A DNA stretch of 15,386 bases from Caulobacteraceae bacterium (lineage in GTDB: Bacteria > Pseudomonadota > Alphaproteobacteria > Caulobacterales > Caulobacteraceae). Shown here piece by piece: positions 1 through 7,946 of this stretch (the first letter of the stretch is position 1; the number at the start of each line of letters is the position of its first letter). The position numbers and the translations under genes are program-made. The stretch lies in contig JAQGII010000247.1 of NCBI GenBank assembly GCA_028291305.1, positions 1-15,386 of the forward strand, read 5' to 3'. The notes beneath the pieces were generated by a model. That model was not told the origin of the DNA, searched no databases, and worked only from the letters and a program-made list of their open reading frames with translations.

Positions 1-1
1 G

Positions 2-427
2 AAGATCGACGCCCTGGACCTGGGCGCCGACGACTATGTGGAGAAGCCCTTCGGGGTCGGCGAATTGCTGGCCCGTATCCGCGCCGCCCTGCGCCACAGG
101 CTGCGGGACGGGGGCTCTGAACCCGTGGTCACCTCGGGCGACCTGATCATCGATCTGATCAAGCGCCTGGTCACCCGCGCGGGTGTTCCCATCCGCCTGT
201 CGCCGCGCGAATACGACCTGTTGGCCCAGCTGGTCCAGGGCGCGGGCAAGGTGGTCACCCACCGCCAGCTGCTCACCGCCGTCTGGGGTCCCGCCCACGA
301 GCAGGATGTGCAGTACCTGCGGGTCTTCGTCGGCCAGCTGCGCCAGAAGATCGAGGCGGATCCGGCGGCGCCGCTGCTGATCCTGACGGAAGCGGGCGTC
401 GGATATCGCTGGGTCGGTCAGGATTGA
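2..427 (+). CDS. kdpE: KdpE-type response regulator, 3' part (5' end outside window)
   Basis: This is the C-terminal part of an OmpR/PhoB-family response regulator; the reading frame is open at the left edge. The visible receiver end, ALDLGADDYVEKPFGVGELL, holds the conserved Lys-Pro-Phe switch region. A winged-helix DNA-binding domain follows, with LSPREYDLLAQL, the recognition region HRQLLTAVWG, YLRVFVGQLRQKIE and the closing ITEAGVGYRW-like hairpin (here LTEAGVGYRW). The 'KPFGVGELLARIRAALRH' and 'WGP..EQDVQYLR' patterns are typical of KdpE, which with the sensor kinase KdpD controls the high-affinity K+ ATPase KdpFABC. Neither kdpD nor kdpFABC is in the window, so the KdpE assignment rests on similarity I recognise; the OmpR-family call is firm. 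The phospho-acceptor Asp lies off the edge. Confidence 0.85.
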   Translation, partial: KIDALDLGADDYVEKPFGVGELLARIRAALRHRLRDGGSEPVVTSGDLIIDLIKRLVTRAGVPIRLSPREYDLLAQLVQGAGKVVTHRQLLTAVWGPAHEQDVQYLRVFVGQLRQKIEADPAAPLLILTEAGVGYRWVGQD

Positions 428-547
428 TCCGGCGACGGCTGCCGCCGCAGCGGACGGCCGACTGAGCAGGAACGCAACAAATCGGCCGCATTAGGGAAAC
501 ATCTTCCTGCTACCCGGAGGGGTCGTCTGCTCGGAGAGCCCAACGTC

Positions 548-2068
548 ATGCCCGCTGCTTCGTCCTGGTTGCTCGCCAGCGCCGCCCTGATACCCGTGGC
601 CGTCGCTTCGCCCGCATCGGCCGCCGTCCATCGGTTCCATGACGACCATGTCCTGGGCACCTCCATGGATTTCACCGTCACGGGCGTGGATGCAGCGCAG
701 GCCCTCCAGGCGCTTTCAGCGGCGCGGGCGGAGATAAGCCGCCTGGACCTGGTGCTGAGCGGCTGGCGGACAGACTCCGAACTGGCGCGATTGAACGCTT
801 CGCCGGGCCCGATGTCCGTTTCGCAGGACCTCTTCGACGTCATCGAAAACTGCGAAACCTGGCGGTCACGCTGCGATGGCGCCTTCACCCCGCGCCTGGG
901 CGAGGTCGAGGCGTACTGGAATGTCGCGGAGCGGGACGGCCGGCTGCCGACTGCGCCTCTGTTGGCGCAGGTGGCCTCGCGCAACGAAGCCGCCCCGGTC
1001 TTCCTGGACTCCGCGACGCGAACCGTCGACCGCGCGGGCGTGACCTTCGCGCTCGACGCCCTGGCCAAGGGGTACATCGTCGACGCCGCCCTGGAGGCCG
1101 CGCAGCGCGCTGCGCCAGGCGCCGCCGGCCTGATGCTGGATATCGGCGGCGACCTGCGTTGCCGCGGAGCCGGACCGGACGGATCCGGCTGGCGGATCGG
1201 CGTCGCTGACGGCGCATCGGCCGACAACGCCCCGCCCGCTCGCCTGATCGCCGTCGTGGACAAGGCCGTGGCCACGAGCGGAGCCGGCGCCCGCGACCGC
1301 GTCATCGACGGCTGTGCCTATGGCCACACCCTCTCGCCCGCCGTCGGGCAGCCGGTGGCGCCGGCGACGGTCACCGTCATCGCCGACCGGGCGGCCGACG
1401 CTGACGCCCTGGCCACCGCCCTGTCGGTCATGCCCGTCGATCGCGGCCTGGCCCTGGTCGACCGCACGCCGGGGGCGCAGGCGCGTATCCTGACCGCCGA
1501 GGGAGACGAACACCGGACCTCGGGTTGGGACGCCTATCTCATTCCCCTGACCGCGGCCGGGCCGTCCAGCTGCGCGCCGACGCTCGTCGCGCTGAGCGGC
1601 GCGGCGGCCTGGCCGGCAGGATACGACGTCGAGATCCAGTACGAGATCCCGCAGCTGTCGCTGGGCCGCTATCGGCCGCCGTTCGTGGCGATCTGGATAA
1701 CGGACGAGCGCGGGGACCTGGTCCGCACCCTGTTCCATCTGGGGACCCGGCCCCGCCGGTACCTGGACAGCAACTACGTCTGGTACAAGGCCTTCAGCGC
1801 CGAGCCTGGAGCCGTGGACAGGATCGATACCGTCACCCGGCCCAGCCGCCAGCCGGGACGCTACACCGCCGCGTGGGACGGCATGGACGACGCCGGACAT
1901 CCGGTCGGCCAGGGGCGATACACCATCAATATCGAGACCTCGCGCGAACATGGCGGCCATAGCTACCAGACCATCACCCTGGACCTGGGGACCAAGGCCG
2001 CTTCCGGCGCCGCGGCCGCCGGCGTCGAAGCGGGCCCCGCCGCCGCGCGGTACGGCAAACCCGCATGA
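548..2068 (+). CDS. Exported FAD:protein FMN transferase (ApbE) fused to DUF2271
   Basis: A 506-residue two-domain protein. Residues 1-25 look like a signal peptide ending ASPASA, though the n-region lacks Lys/Arg. Residues about 33-335 are ApbE, which attaches FMN from FAD to Thr/Ser of extracytosolic redox proteins using Mg2+. Family landmarks seen are GTSMDFTV, WRTDSELARLN, GAFTPRLG, LDALAKGYIVD (169-179), LDIGGDL (198-203), ATSGAGARDR (242-251) and the metal-site segment ADADALATAL (283-292). The usual HI-x-DP motif reads HTLSP (260-264), so the common Asp is Ser. Residues about 357-482 match the DUF2271 pattern (YDVEIQYEIPQ, PFVAIWITDERGDLVRTLFHLG, YTAAWDG). ApbE is normally 300-350 residues, so the tail is a real fusion. 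The start has GGAGAG 9 nt upstream. The stop overlaps the next start by 4 bp, indicating translational coupling. Confidence 0.88.
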   Translation: MPAASSWLLASAALIPVAVASPASAAVHRFHDDHVLGTSMDFTVTGVDAAQALQALSAARAEISRLDLVLSGWRTDSELARLNASPGPMSVSQDLFDVIENCETWRSRCDGAFTPRLGEVEAYWNVAERDGRLPTAPLLAQVASRNEAAPVFLDSATRTVDRAGVTFALDALAKGYIVDAALEAAQRAAPGAAGLMLDIGGDLRCRGAGPDGSGWRIGVADGASADNAPPARLIAVVDKAVATSGAGARDRVIDGCAYGHTLSPAVGQPVAPATVTVIADRAADADALATALSVMPVDRGLALVDRTPGAQARILTAEGDEHRTSGWDAYLIPLTAAGPSSCAPTLVALSGAAAWPAGYDVEIQYEIPQLSLGRYRPPFVAIWITDERGDLVRTLFHLGTRPRRYLDSNYVWYKAFSAEPGAVDRIDTVTRPSRQPGRYTAAWDGMDDAGHPVGQGRYTINIETSREHGGHSYQTITLDLGTKAASGAAAAGVEAGPAAARYGKPA

Positions 2069-2718
2069 ACGCGCCGGTCCGCGACAAGACATCGCCGGGT
2101 GATCGCAAGGCGGCCAAGCGGGCTTTCGACAAGGGCGGCCTGTTCCGCCTGAGCCGGATGCTGCACGCCTATCTCTCGGCTTTCGCCTTTCTGGCCCTGA
2201 TCTTCTTTTCGGCCACCGGCATCCTGCTGAACCATCCCGAATGGTTCGACCGCTACCAACCAGCGGAACGGTCCGCGACCGTGACCCTGTCCCCGGCGGA
2301 ACTGGCGGCTGCCAAGGCCTCCCCCGACCAGGCGCGCGCGCTGGCCCAGATCATCGCCCGCAAGACCCCGCTGATCGGCGCCTACGCCAGCGGCGATCTG
2401 CAGGGCCGCGAAGCGCTGCTGCGCCTGGAGGGCCCCAAGGGGTCGAGCGACATCGACGTCGACCTGGCCAGCGGCCGCAGCGACGTGAAGACCGCGCAGG
2501 CCAATCTGACCGCCTTCATCCAGGACCTGCACCGCGGCAAGAACAGCGGTTCAGCCTGGCGCTTCGTCATCGACAGCGCCGGCTACGTTGTGCTCGCCCT
2601 GTCGCTGAGCGGCTATGTGCTGTTCTTCAGCCTGAGGTTCCGGCTCAAGACCAGCCTCGTTCTCACGGGCGTCAGTCTGCTGGCCCTGGCGGCCGTGGCC
2701 CTCTGGCTGGTTCCCTAG
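2065..2718 (+). CDS. PepSY-associated three-helix membrane protein
   Basis: A 217-residue inner-membrane protein with a basic N-terminus (residues 1-31), TM helix 1 at about 34-56 (HAYLSAFAFLALIFFSATGI), an extracytosolic domain at about 57-165, TM2 at about 166-190 and TM3 at about 195-216. The first helix (LHAYLS...SATGILLNHPEW) and the segment DLHRGKNSGSAWRFVIDSAG are characteristic of PepSY-associated TM proteins found beside ApbE. His34, His57 and His156 are at or near membrane boundaries, so one or more could bind heme; this is inferred. It starts inside the apbE-like stop codon (ATGA). No clear ApbE target motif of the D-x-x-(S/T)-G-A-T type is present, so the protein may pass electrons rather than carry FMN. 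Its probable role is membrane electron transfer partnered with the upstream protein. Confidence 0.8.
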   Translation: MNAPVRDKTSPGDRKAAKRAFDKGGLFRLSRMLHAYLSAFAFLALIFFSATGILLNHPEWFDRYQPAERSATVTLSPAELAAAKASPDQARALAQIIARKTPLIGAYASGDLQGREALLRLEGPKGSSDIDVDLASGRSDVKTAQANLTAFIQDLHRGKNSGSAWRFVIDSAGYVVLALSLSGYVLFFSLRFRLKTSLVLTGVSLLALAAVALWLVP

Positions 2719-2728
2719 AAGAACCCGC

Positions 2729-2751
2729 GGGCACAGCGAAACCCTGCGCCC
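2729..2751. terminator. Weak hairpin between convergent genes
   Basis: GGGCACAG pairs with CTGCGCCC with one A/C mismatch, across a 7-nt loop, in the short gap between the convergent PepSY and alpha/beta-barrel genes. No T-tract follows on either strand, so an intrinsic terminator role is only possible. Confidence 0.2.
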
Positions 2752-2756
2752 AAGGC

Positions 2757-3026
2757 CTAGAAGGCGTCGCCCATCCAGAGCTCGGCGGGACGCTCGATGC
2801 CCGAGCGCGCCATCCTCTGGCGCTGCTCGTCCGAATTATAAAACTCCTGGGCGCGGTCCAGGTCTTCGACATCCAGCATCACGATCAGACCGTTATGGTA
2901 GGTGGCGTCACGGTAGATGGCGTGCACAGATATCCCCTGCTCTCGCCGGATCGGGTCCGCCTCCAGGAAGGCGGCGTGCCAGCGGTCGATGTCCGAAACT
3001 CGGATGCGCGCGAAGATCACAGCCAC
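2757..3026 (-). CDS. Small dimeric alpha/beta-barrel (ABM-like) protein
   Basis: An 89-residue soluble protein. The pattern is a ferredoxin-like fold: beta strand AVIFARIRV, helix (DRWHAAFLEADPIRREQGI), strand (HAIYRDA), strand (NGLIVMLDVED), helix (LDRAQEFYNSDEQRQRMARSGI) and strand (ELWMGDAF). It resembles small 'cyclase-like' or antibiotic-biosynthesis-monooxygenase-type proteins that form dimers; no catalytic residue can be named with confidence. The start is GTG: GGAGG at 3034-3038 lies 7 nt upstream, and no ATG fits better. It is 85 bp downstream of the Rieske gene on the same strand, so it could be the last gene of the homogentisate operon or a separate unit. Its substrate is unknown. 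Confidence 0.7.
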   Translation of the reverse strand: MAVIFARIRVSDIDRWHAAFLEADPIRREQGISVHAIYRDATYHNGLIVMLDVEDLDRAQEFYNSDEQRQRMARSGIERPAELWMGDAF

Positions 3027-3111
3027 CGGACGTCCTCCACATGAGCCACCCGACGAAGCTAGGACTTTCGGTGGGATCCCGCCATGAAATTGGGGCGGCC
3101 GACGGGCTCGT

Positions 3112-3474
3112 TCACGCCGTCACCACCATGCCGGCCCGCACGGCGACCGGCCACGGATGCAATTCCGCGCCGGCGCATGGACCTCCGACGCAGCGCCCAT
3201 CCGAAATCTCGAACAGGGCGCCATGCCATCCGCAGGCGATGAGAGTCCCGGAGGGGACGAGGTAATCGTCCAGGGTGCGCGCCAGGGGCAGGCCCATGTG
3301 CGGGCACTGATCGACGTAGCCGAAGACCTCCGATCCCCTACGCACGACGAAGCCATGGAACATCCGCTGGCGTATCTCAAGGACGAAGCCGCGGCTGCCC
3401 GGATCCGGGATGTCCTCCAGCGGGCACAAGGTCACTCCGGCTGGAGTTTCCTTGAGCCGGTCGGCCAGGCTCAT
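3112..3474 (-). CDS. Small Rieske [2Fe-2S] ferredoxin-like protein
   Basis: A 120-residue single-domain Rieske protein. The cluster ligands are visible as C57-P-H59 (CPHMGLPL) and C81-G-W-H84 (CGWHGALFEI), followed by the usual GPC-x-G-x-x-L segment (residues 98-105). No signal peptide or TM helix is seen, so it should be cytoplasmic. Its ATG overlaps the maiA stop (ATGA), placing it as the fifth coupled gene of the homogentisate operon. Rieske ferredoxins usually feed electrons to oxygenases, but HppD, HmgA, FahA and MaiA need no such donor. Its role here is unknown; it may serve an oxygenase encoded elsewhere or act as a redox-active accessory protein. Confidence 0.88.
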   Translation of the reverse strand: MSLADRLKETPAGVTLCPLEDIPDPGSRGFVLEIRQRMFHGFVVRRGSEVFGYVDQCPHMGLPLARTLDDYLVPSGTLIACGWHGALFEISDGRCVGGPCAGAELHPWPVAVRAGMVVTA

Positions 3475-4124
3475 GCCGGGTCCGCGTCCGGCTGCCGTTG
3501 CGGATGGGCGGCCGCGAACGCCGGCAATGCCCTCGCCCGCTCAGCCGCGGCCCGCAGATGCGGAAAGGCCGTCACGTCCACCTCGAACCGCTCGGCCGCA
3601 TAGAGTTGGGGGACCAGGAAACAGTCTGCCAGCGTCGGCGTGTCGCCGTAGGCGAACCCTGCGCCGTGGCCTGCGATGAGCTCCTCCAGGCCGCCGAAGC
3701 CTGCCTGGATCCACTGCGCGATCCAGGCCTTCACCGCCTCCGGCTGCGCGCCGAAATCCGATCTCAGAGCCTGCAGGACGCGCAGATTGTTGAGCGGGTG
3801 GATGTCGCAGCCGATCAGGGCCGCCATGCCCCGAACGACGGCCCGGCCCTGCATGTCGGCAGGCAACAGCGGAGGCGACGGGGCCCGTTCCTCGAGCCAT
3901 TCCAGGATCGCGGTGCTCTGGGTCAACACCCCTTCGCCCGTGTCGAGGGCGGGCACCAGACCCTGGGGCGCGATGTCCAGGTAGGGCGCGCTCCGGTGCG
4001 CCCCCGTGCGCAGGTCGTAGGTCGTCTGCTCGTAAGCCAGTCCCTTGAGGTTCAGCGCGATGCGCACCCGATAGGACGCCGACGAGCGCCAGTAGCCGTG
4101 CAGCCTGAGAGGCGCCCCGCTCAT
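3471..4124 (-). CDS. maiA: Maleylacetoacetate isomerase (GST zeta class)
   Basis: A 217-residue glutathione-dependent isomerase that converts 4-maleylacetoacetate to 4-fumarylacetoacetate. The N-terminal thioredoxin-like domain (about 1-85) has the zeta-class glutathione motif SSASYRVRIALNLKGL (residues 14-29), the segment PQGLVPAL with the cis-Pro, and QSTAILEWLEE (68-78). The helical C-terminal domain (about 90-205) includes CDIHPLNNLRVL and the closing FAYGDTPTLADCFLVPQL. Length is typical of the family. ATG is chosen at 4124 because it overlaps the fahA stop by 4 bp and gives the canonical N-terminus; a longer open frame upstream only shadows fahA. The stop overlaps the Rieske start. Confidence 0.95.
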   Translation of the reverse strand: MSGAPLRLHGYWRSSASYRVRIALNLKGLAYEQTTYDLRTGAHRSAPYLDIAPQGLVPALDTGEGVLTQSTAILEWLEERAPSPPLLPADMQGRAVVRGMAALIGCDIHPLNNLRVLQALRSDFGAQPEAVKAWIAQWIQAGFGGLEELIAGHGAGFAYGDTPTLADCFLVPQLYAAERFEVDVTAFPHLRAAAERARALPAFAAAHPQRQPDADPA

Positions 4125-5419
4125 GACGCGGCCAGGATGCGCGCCCGGCATTCCCCGAAGCCGATGGACACCCGCCCCTCCGCGTGCGCCCTGCCGGAGA
4201 GGATGATTTCGTCGCCGTCCTCGATGAAGGTGCGCGTCTCGCCGTTGGGCAATTCCCGGGGTTCGGCCCCGCCGGCGGAAATCTCCAGCAGGCTGCCGTA
4301 TCCATCTTTGCGCGGGGCCGAGATGGTGCCCGTGCCCAGCAGGTCGCCGGGGTTCAGGTTGCAGCCGTTGGAGGCGTGGTGGGTCACGATCTGGGCGACC
4401 GTCCAATACATGTTGCTGGCCGGTCCGCGGCTCAGGCGATAGGGCGGCAAACCGGCGGCGCGCATCTTCTGCGTGAGCAGGAAGACCTCGAGTTCGACGG
4501 CCAGCGCTCCGTGGCCCTGATCGCCTTCATCCCACAGATAGTCGAGCGGCCTCGGGTCGCCCTCGGGCCGGGCCGGTTGGGCCAGGCGGAAGGGCGCCAG
4601 CGCCTCGCTCGTCACCACCCAGGCAGAAACGGTCGTCTGGAAGTTCTTGGCGAGGAACGGCCCCAGCGGCTGATACTCCCAGGCCTGCAGATCCCTCGCC
4701 GACCAGTCGTTCAGAAGGCAAAAGCCGGCGATGTGTTGGCTCGCATCGTGGATGTCGATGGACTGGCCCAAGCCGTTTCCAGGCCCGATCCAGATGCCGA
4801 GCTCCAGCTCATAGTCGAGCCGTCGCGACGGCCCGAAACTGGGCGCGTCCGCCTGGGGCGACTTGCTCTGGCCCTTGGGACGAACGACGGGGACGCCGGA
4901 GGGCCGCACGGACGAGGCGCGACCGTGGTATCCGATCGGAACGTACTTGTAGTTGGGCAGGAGCGGATTGTCGGGCCGGAACAGGCGGCCGACATTGGTG
5001 GCGTGGTGGATGCCGACATAGAAATCGGTGTAGTCGCCGATCGCCGCCGGCAGATGCAGCGTGCAGCTTCCGCTGTCGTGCAGCAGCGGTTCGACCGCGC
5101 CGCGGTGGGCGTCGTCGCAGAGCAGCGCCGAAAGCCGGCGGCGCAGCGCCAGGCGGTCGCCCGCCGGCAACCCCAGCAAGCCATTCAGCGTCGCCACGCC
5201 CAGCGCCGCAACCGCCACGTCGGGAAGGAGCCCCGCCCCGGCGGCGGCCCTCAGGTCGAGGATTTGCGACCCGATCGCCACACCCGCGCGCGGATCGCCA
5301 CCCGCCGGCGAAAAGATGCCGAACGGCAGGTTTTGAATGGGAAACTCGGGATGCGCGTCGGCGCTTGCGACCCAACTTCTGAGCGTCGGGGCGTGGGTCT
5401 CGTCAACAGGGAAACTCAT
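4121..5419 (-). CDS. fahA: Fumarylacetoacetase
   Basis: A 432-residue hydrolase for the last step of tyrosine catabolism, splitting fumarylacetoacetate into fumarate and acetoacetate. An N-terminal beta-barrel domain (about 1-120, [16 protein letters not shown]) precedes the catalytic FAH fold. Seen there are [16 protein letters not shown] (Asp132 as a metal-site residue, His139 as the catalytic base equivalent), [10 protein letters not shown] (metal-site Glu204 and Glu206), [20 protein letters not shown] (Asp238), AKNF (Lys258) and GTGTIS. Length matches the family. The start ATG overlaps the hmgA stop by 4 bp; the frame stays open 26 codons further up, but only inside hmgA. Translation is probably coupled through the operon. 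Confidence 0.96.
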   Translation of the reverse strand: MSFPVDETHAPTLRSWVASADAHPEFPIQNLPFGIFSPAGGDPRAGVAIGSQILDLRAAAGAGLLPDVAVAALGVATLNGLLGLPAGDRLALRRRLSALLCDDAHRGAVEPLLHDSGSCTLHLPAAIGDYTDFYVGIHHATNVGRLFRPDNPLLPNYKYVPIGYHGRASSVRPSGVPVVRPKGQSKSPQADAPSFGPSRRLDYELELGIWIGPGNGLGQSIDIHDASQHIAGFCLLNDWSARDLQAWEYQPLGPFLAKNFQTTVSAWVVTSEALAPFRLAQPARPEGDPRPLDYLWDEGDQGHGALAVELEVFLLTQKMRAAGLPPYRLSRGPASNMYWTVAQIVTHHASNGCNLNPGDLLGTGTISAPRKDGYGSLLEISAGGAEPRELPNGETRTFIEDGDEIILSGRAHAEGRVSIGFGECRARILAAS

Positions 5420-6729
5420 TGCGGCAATTCGGCCTTGCGGAATCCCTGCCAGACCGCGTCGTAGTCGGGCTGGGCCAGGGGGGTTTCTGTGGCCCATTTG
5501 GTCGGGCGGATGACCCAGCAGCTCTCGAACATGAAAGCCATCGTGTCGCTGATGCGGTGGGGTTTCAGGTCGGCCGCGACGGCTTTTTCATAGCTGGCGC
5601 GATCGGGCCCGTGCCCGTTCATCTGGTTGTGCAGCGAGGCGCCGCCGGGAGCGAAGCCGCCCTCCTTCGCGTCATACGAACCGCTGACCAGGCCCATGAA
5701 CTCGCTCATCACGTTGCGGTGGAACCACGGCGGCCGGAACGTGTCCTCGGCGACCATCCAGCGCGGCGGGAAGATGACGAAGTCGCAGTTGGCGGTCCCC
5801 GGCGTGTCGGAGGGCGACGTCAGCACGGTGAAGATCGACGGATCGGGGTGATCGAAGCTGACGGTGTTGATCGTATTGAAGCGCCTCAGGTCATAGGCAT
5901 AGGGCGCAAGATTGCCGTGCCAGGCCACGACGTCCAGCGGCGAGTGGTCGAGCGTCGTGGTCCAAAGGCGGCCCTGGAATTTCTGGATCAGTTCGGTGGG
6001 CTGGTCACGGTCCTCGAACCAGGCCTGCGGCGTCTCGAAATCCCGGGGATTGGCGAGCCCATTGGACCCGATGGGGCCCAGGTCGGGCAGGCGGAACAGG
6101 GCGCCATAGTTTTCGCAGACATAGCCCCGCGCGGTCCCGTCGGGCAGGCCGACCGAGAAGCGGACGCCGCGCGGGATCACCGCGATCTGCTCCGGCTCCA
6201 GGTCGATCACGCCCAGTTCGGTCTTGAGCGTCAGCCGGCCCTGCTGCGGCACGATCAGCAGCTCCCCGTCGGCCGAGAAGAAGACGCGGTCGGTCATGGC
6301 CTGGGTGGCGGCATACAGGTGGATCGCCACACCGACACCGGCGCCGACGTCGCCATTGCCGCCGTAGGTCACCAGGCCGTCAACGAAATCGACCGGAGCC
6401 TGCGGCAAGGGCAGCGGGTCCCATCGCAGGCGATTGGGCGACGGCGCCGCTTCATCGAACGGCCCGGCGCGCAGAAGCGTAGGGTGCTCGTAGGCCGTGA
6501 ACGGGGCGTGACTGGCGGCGGGGCGTATCCGGTAGAGCCATGACCGCCGATTCTCGCTGCGCGGCGCGGTGAAGGCCGTGCCGGACAGCTGCTCGGCATA
6601 GAGGCCGAAGGGCGTCTTCTGCGGCGAGTTCCTGCCCACCGGCAAGGCCCCGGGAACGGCCTCGGTTTCGAAATGGCCGCCGAAGCCGGTCAGCGGCGGG
6701 GCGAATCCGGCCTTGGTTCGGATGTTCAT
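5416..6729 (-). CDS. hmgA: Homogentisate 1,2-dioxygenase
   Basis: A 437-residue cupin-fold Fe(II) dioxygenase that opens the homogentisate ring to maleylacetoacetate using O2. The N-terminus is typical ([46 protein letters not shown]). The iron ligands are in [15 protein letters not shown] (His337 and Glu343) and NGHGPD (His373), two positions offset from the human enzyme (H335, E341, H371). The C-terminal [12 protein letters not shown] is also conserved. The start is preceded by GGAGGAAA with good spacing in the 21-bp gap after hppD. The stop overlaps the fahA start. Confidence 0.97.
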   Translation of the reverse strand: MNIRTKAGFAPPLTGFGGHFETEAVPGALPVGRNSPQKTPFGLYAEQLSGTAFTAPRSENRRSWLYRIRPAASHAPFTAYEHPTLLRAGPFDEAAPSPNRLRWDPLPLPQAPVDFVDGLVTYGGNGDVGAGVGVAIHLYAATQAMTDRVFFSADGELLIVPQQGRLTLKTELGVIDLEPEQIAVIPRGVRFSVGLPDGTARGYVCENYGALFRLPDLGPIGSNGLANPRDFETPQAWFEDRDQPTELIQKFQGRLWTTTLDHSPLDVVAWHGNLAPYAYDLRRFNTINTVSFDHPDPSIFTVLTSPSDTPGTANCDFVIFPPRWMVAEDTFRPPWFHRNVMSEFMGLVSGSYDAKEGGFAPGGASLHNQMNGHGPDRASYEKAVAADLKPHRISDTMAFMFESCWVIRPTKWATETPLAQPDYDAVWQGFRKAELPQ

Positions 6730-6750
6730 GGCTTTCCTCCGCGCCTGGGG

Positions 6751-7800
6751 TCAGGCGTCGACCTTGATCACACCCCTGCGGATCTGATCCAGCTCGATGG
6801 ACTCGAAGAGAGCCTGGAAATTGCCGTTGCCAAAGCCCTCATTGCCTTTGCGCTGGATGATTTCGAAGAAGATCGGACCGAAAATGGTTTCGGTGAAGAT
6901 CTGCAGGAGGATGCCCTCCTCCTCCACCGAACCGTCGATCAGGATCCGGTTGCGCTTGAGGCGCTGCAGGTCTTCGCCGTGCCCGGGGACCCGCTTGTCG
7001 ACCAGCTCGTAATAGGTCTCGATCGTGTCCTGCAGCGGCACGCCCCGGGCGCGCAGCTTTTCCACGGTCTCGTAGATATTGTCGGTGGTGAAGGCCAGAT
7101 GCTGGATGCCCTCGCCCTTGTACTGGCGCAGGTACTCCTCGATCTGGCTGTGGTCGTCCTGGCTTTCGTTCAGGGGGATGCGGATCGCCCCGTCCGGCGC
7201 GATCATCGCCTGGCTGAACAGGCCCGTCGCCTGGCCCTTGATGTCGAAATACTTCTGCTCCACGAAGCCGAACAGCTTGCCGTAGAAGGACGACCAGGTC
7301 CGCATTTCGCCGCGGCGCACGTTGTGGGTCAGATGGTCGAGGATATCGAGGCCCACGTCCGATTTGGCCGCCTCTTCCCGCCAGCCGGGGACCTCCTGCC
7401 AATCGGCGAAGGGGTCCTTGTCCACGAGATACAGCAGCGAACCGCCGATGCCCTGGATCACCTCGGCGTTCGGCAGAGCGCTGCCCGAGGCATCGACCCC
7501 GACCGCCCCGCGCTCCAGGGCCACCGCCTTGGCCTCCGCCGCATTGGCGACGCGGAACGCCATGCCGTTCGCGGAAGGGCCGTGGGCGGCGCGGAACTCG
7601 GCGGCCTGGCCCCCGCCGGCGTTCAGCAGCAGTCGAATCCGCCCTTGCCTGTAGAGCGTCAACTGGCGCTCCGGATCGCGCGCCGCAGCCACAAAACCCA
7701 GGCGCTCGAACTGCGCGGCCATCGCCGCGGGGTCCGGGGACGTGAACTCGGCGAACGCAAAGCCGTCTAGACCGAGAGGATTGGCGGAATCGGCGACCAT
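6751..7800 (-). CDS. hppD: 4-Hydroxyphenylpyruvate dioxygenase
   Basis: A 349-residue enzyme of the vicinal-oxygen-chelate fold that converts 4-hydroxyphenylpyruvate to homogentisate, committing tyrosine to this pathway. The N-terminal VOC half (about 10-130) is degenerate as usual. The C-terminal half has all three Fe(II) ligands: His156 in DHLTHNV, His234 in GEGIQHLAF and Glu313 in GPIFFEIIQRKGNEGFG. FDIKGQATGL and IRIPLNES are further family signatures. An AGGA element is 9 nt upstream of the ATG. It is the first gene of the operon, with its promoter and a putative MarR operator in the 146-bp gap to the divergent regulator. Confidence 0.97.
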   Translation of the reverse strand: MVADSANPLGLDGFAFAEFTSPDPAAMAAQFERLGFVAAARDPERQLTLYRQGRIRLLLNAGGGQAAEFRAAHGPSANGMAFRVANAAEAKAVALERGAVGVDASGSALPNAEVIQGIGGSLLYLVDKDPFADWQEVPGWREEAAKSDVGLDILDHLTHNVRRGEMRTWSSFYGKLFGFVEQKYFDIKGQATGLFSQAMIAPDGAIRIPLNESQDDHSQIEEYLRQYKGEGIQHLAFTTDNIYETVEKLRARGVPLQDTIETYYELVDKRVPGHGEDLQRLKRNRILIDGSVEEEGILLQIFTETIFGPIFFEIIQRKGNEGFGNGNFQALFESIELDQIRRGVIKVDA

Positions 7801-7831
7801 GGCGGAAAATCCTGCAAAACTGGTATCATCA

Positions 7832-7859
7832 GATACTACTTATCCGCAAAAGTAGTGTC
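7832..7859. promoter_or_regulatory. Imperfect 28-bp palindrome over the hppD promoter (putative MarR operator)
   Basis: The arms GATACTACTT (7832-7841) and AAGTAGTGTC (7850-7859) are complementary at 9 of 10 positions around an 8-bp centre. The palindrome covers the -10 box and most of the -35 box, as expected for a repressor site. A second smaller inverted repeat, GTATC-ATCA-GATAC (7823-7836), partly overlaps it on the operon side. The divergent MarR protein is the natural candidate ligand; binding is inferred. Confidence 0.55.
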
Positions 7860-7861
7860 AA
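7833..7861 (-). promoter_or_regulatory. Sigma70-type promoter for the hppD operon
   Basis: Read on the minus strand there is a perfect -35 TTGACA (7861 to 7856), a 17-bp spacer and a -10-like TAGTAT (7838 to 7833). The -10 lies about 33 bp upstream of the hppD start codon. The -10 matches consensus at 4 of 6 positions. This is the only good promoter-like element I saw in the gap. Confidence 0.6.
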
Positions 7862-7878
7862 TTGAGACGTCTTTTGGA

Positions 7879-7899
7879 GGCGCCTGGACGGCAGGCGCC
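7879..7899 (+). repeat. GC-rich perfect hairpin in the marR leader
   Basis: GGCGCCTG and CAGGCGCC form a perfect 8-bp stem with the 5-nt loop GACGG, about 48 bp before the marR start. It directly follows a GGAGG (7876-7880, overlapping the stem base) and ends at an ATG that opens a 16-codon frame running into marR. It could fold in the leader RNA; function unknown. Confidence 0.4.
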
Positions 7900-7946
7900 A
7901 TGTCGTGGCTCTTAGGCTCCGCGGCGTCGCCTCGGGGGAAGGACCA

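Noticed and set aside
438..451. Hairpin GCTGC-CGCC-GCAGC after kdpE
   Set aside because: Five-bp stem without a T-tract; too weak to call a terminator.
866..2092. Long open frame antisense to the ApbE-DUF2271 gene
   Set aside because: Low-complexity Gly/Arg/Asp-rich translation typical of the reverse strand of a GC-rich gene; the + strand protein has recognisable domains.
4184..7770. Three long + strand open frames opposite fahA, hmgA and hppD
   Set aside because: They mirror well-identified enzymes on the minus strand and show no family motifs; antisense open frames are expected at this GC.
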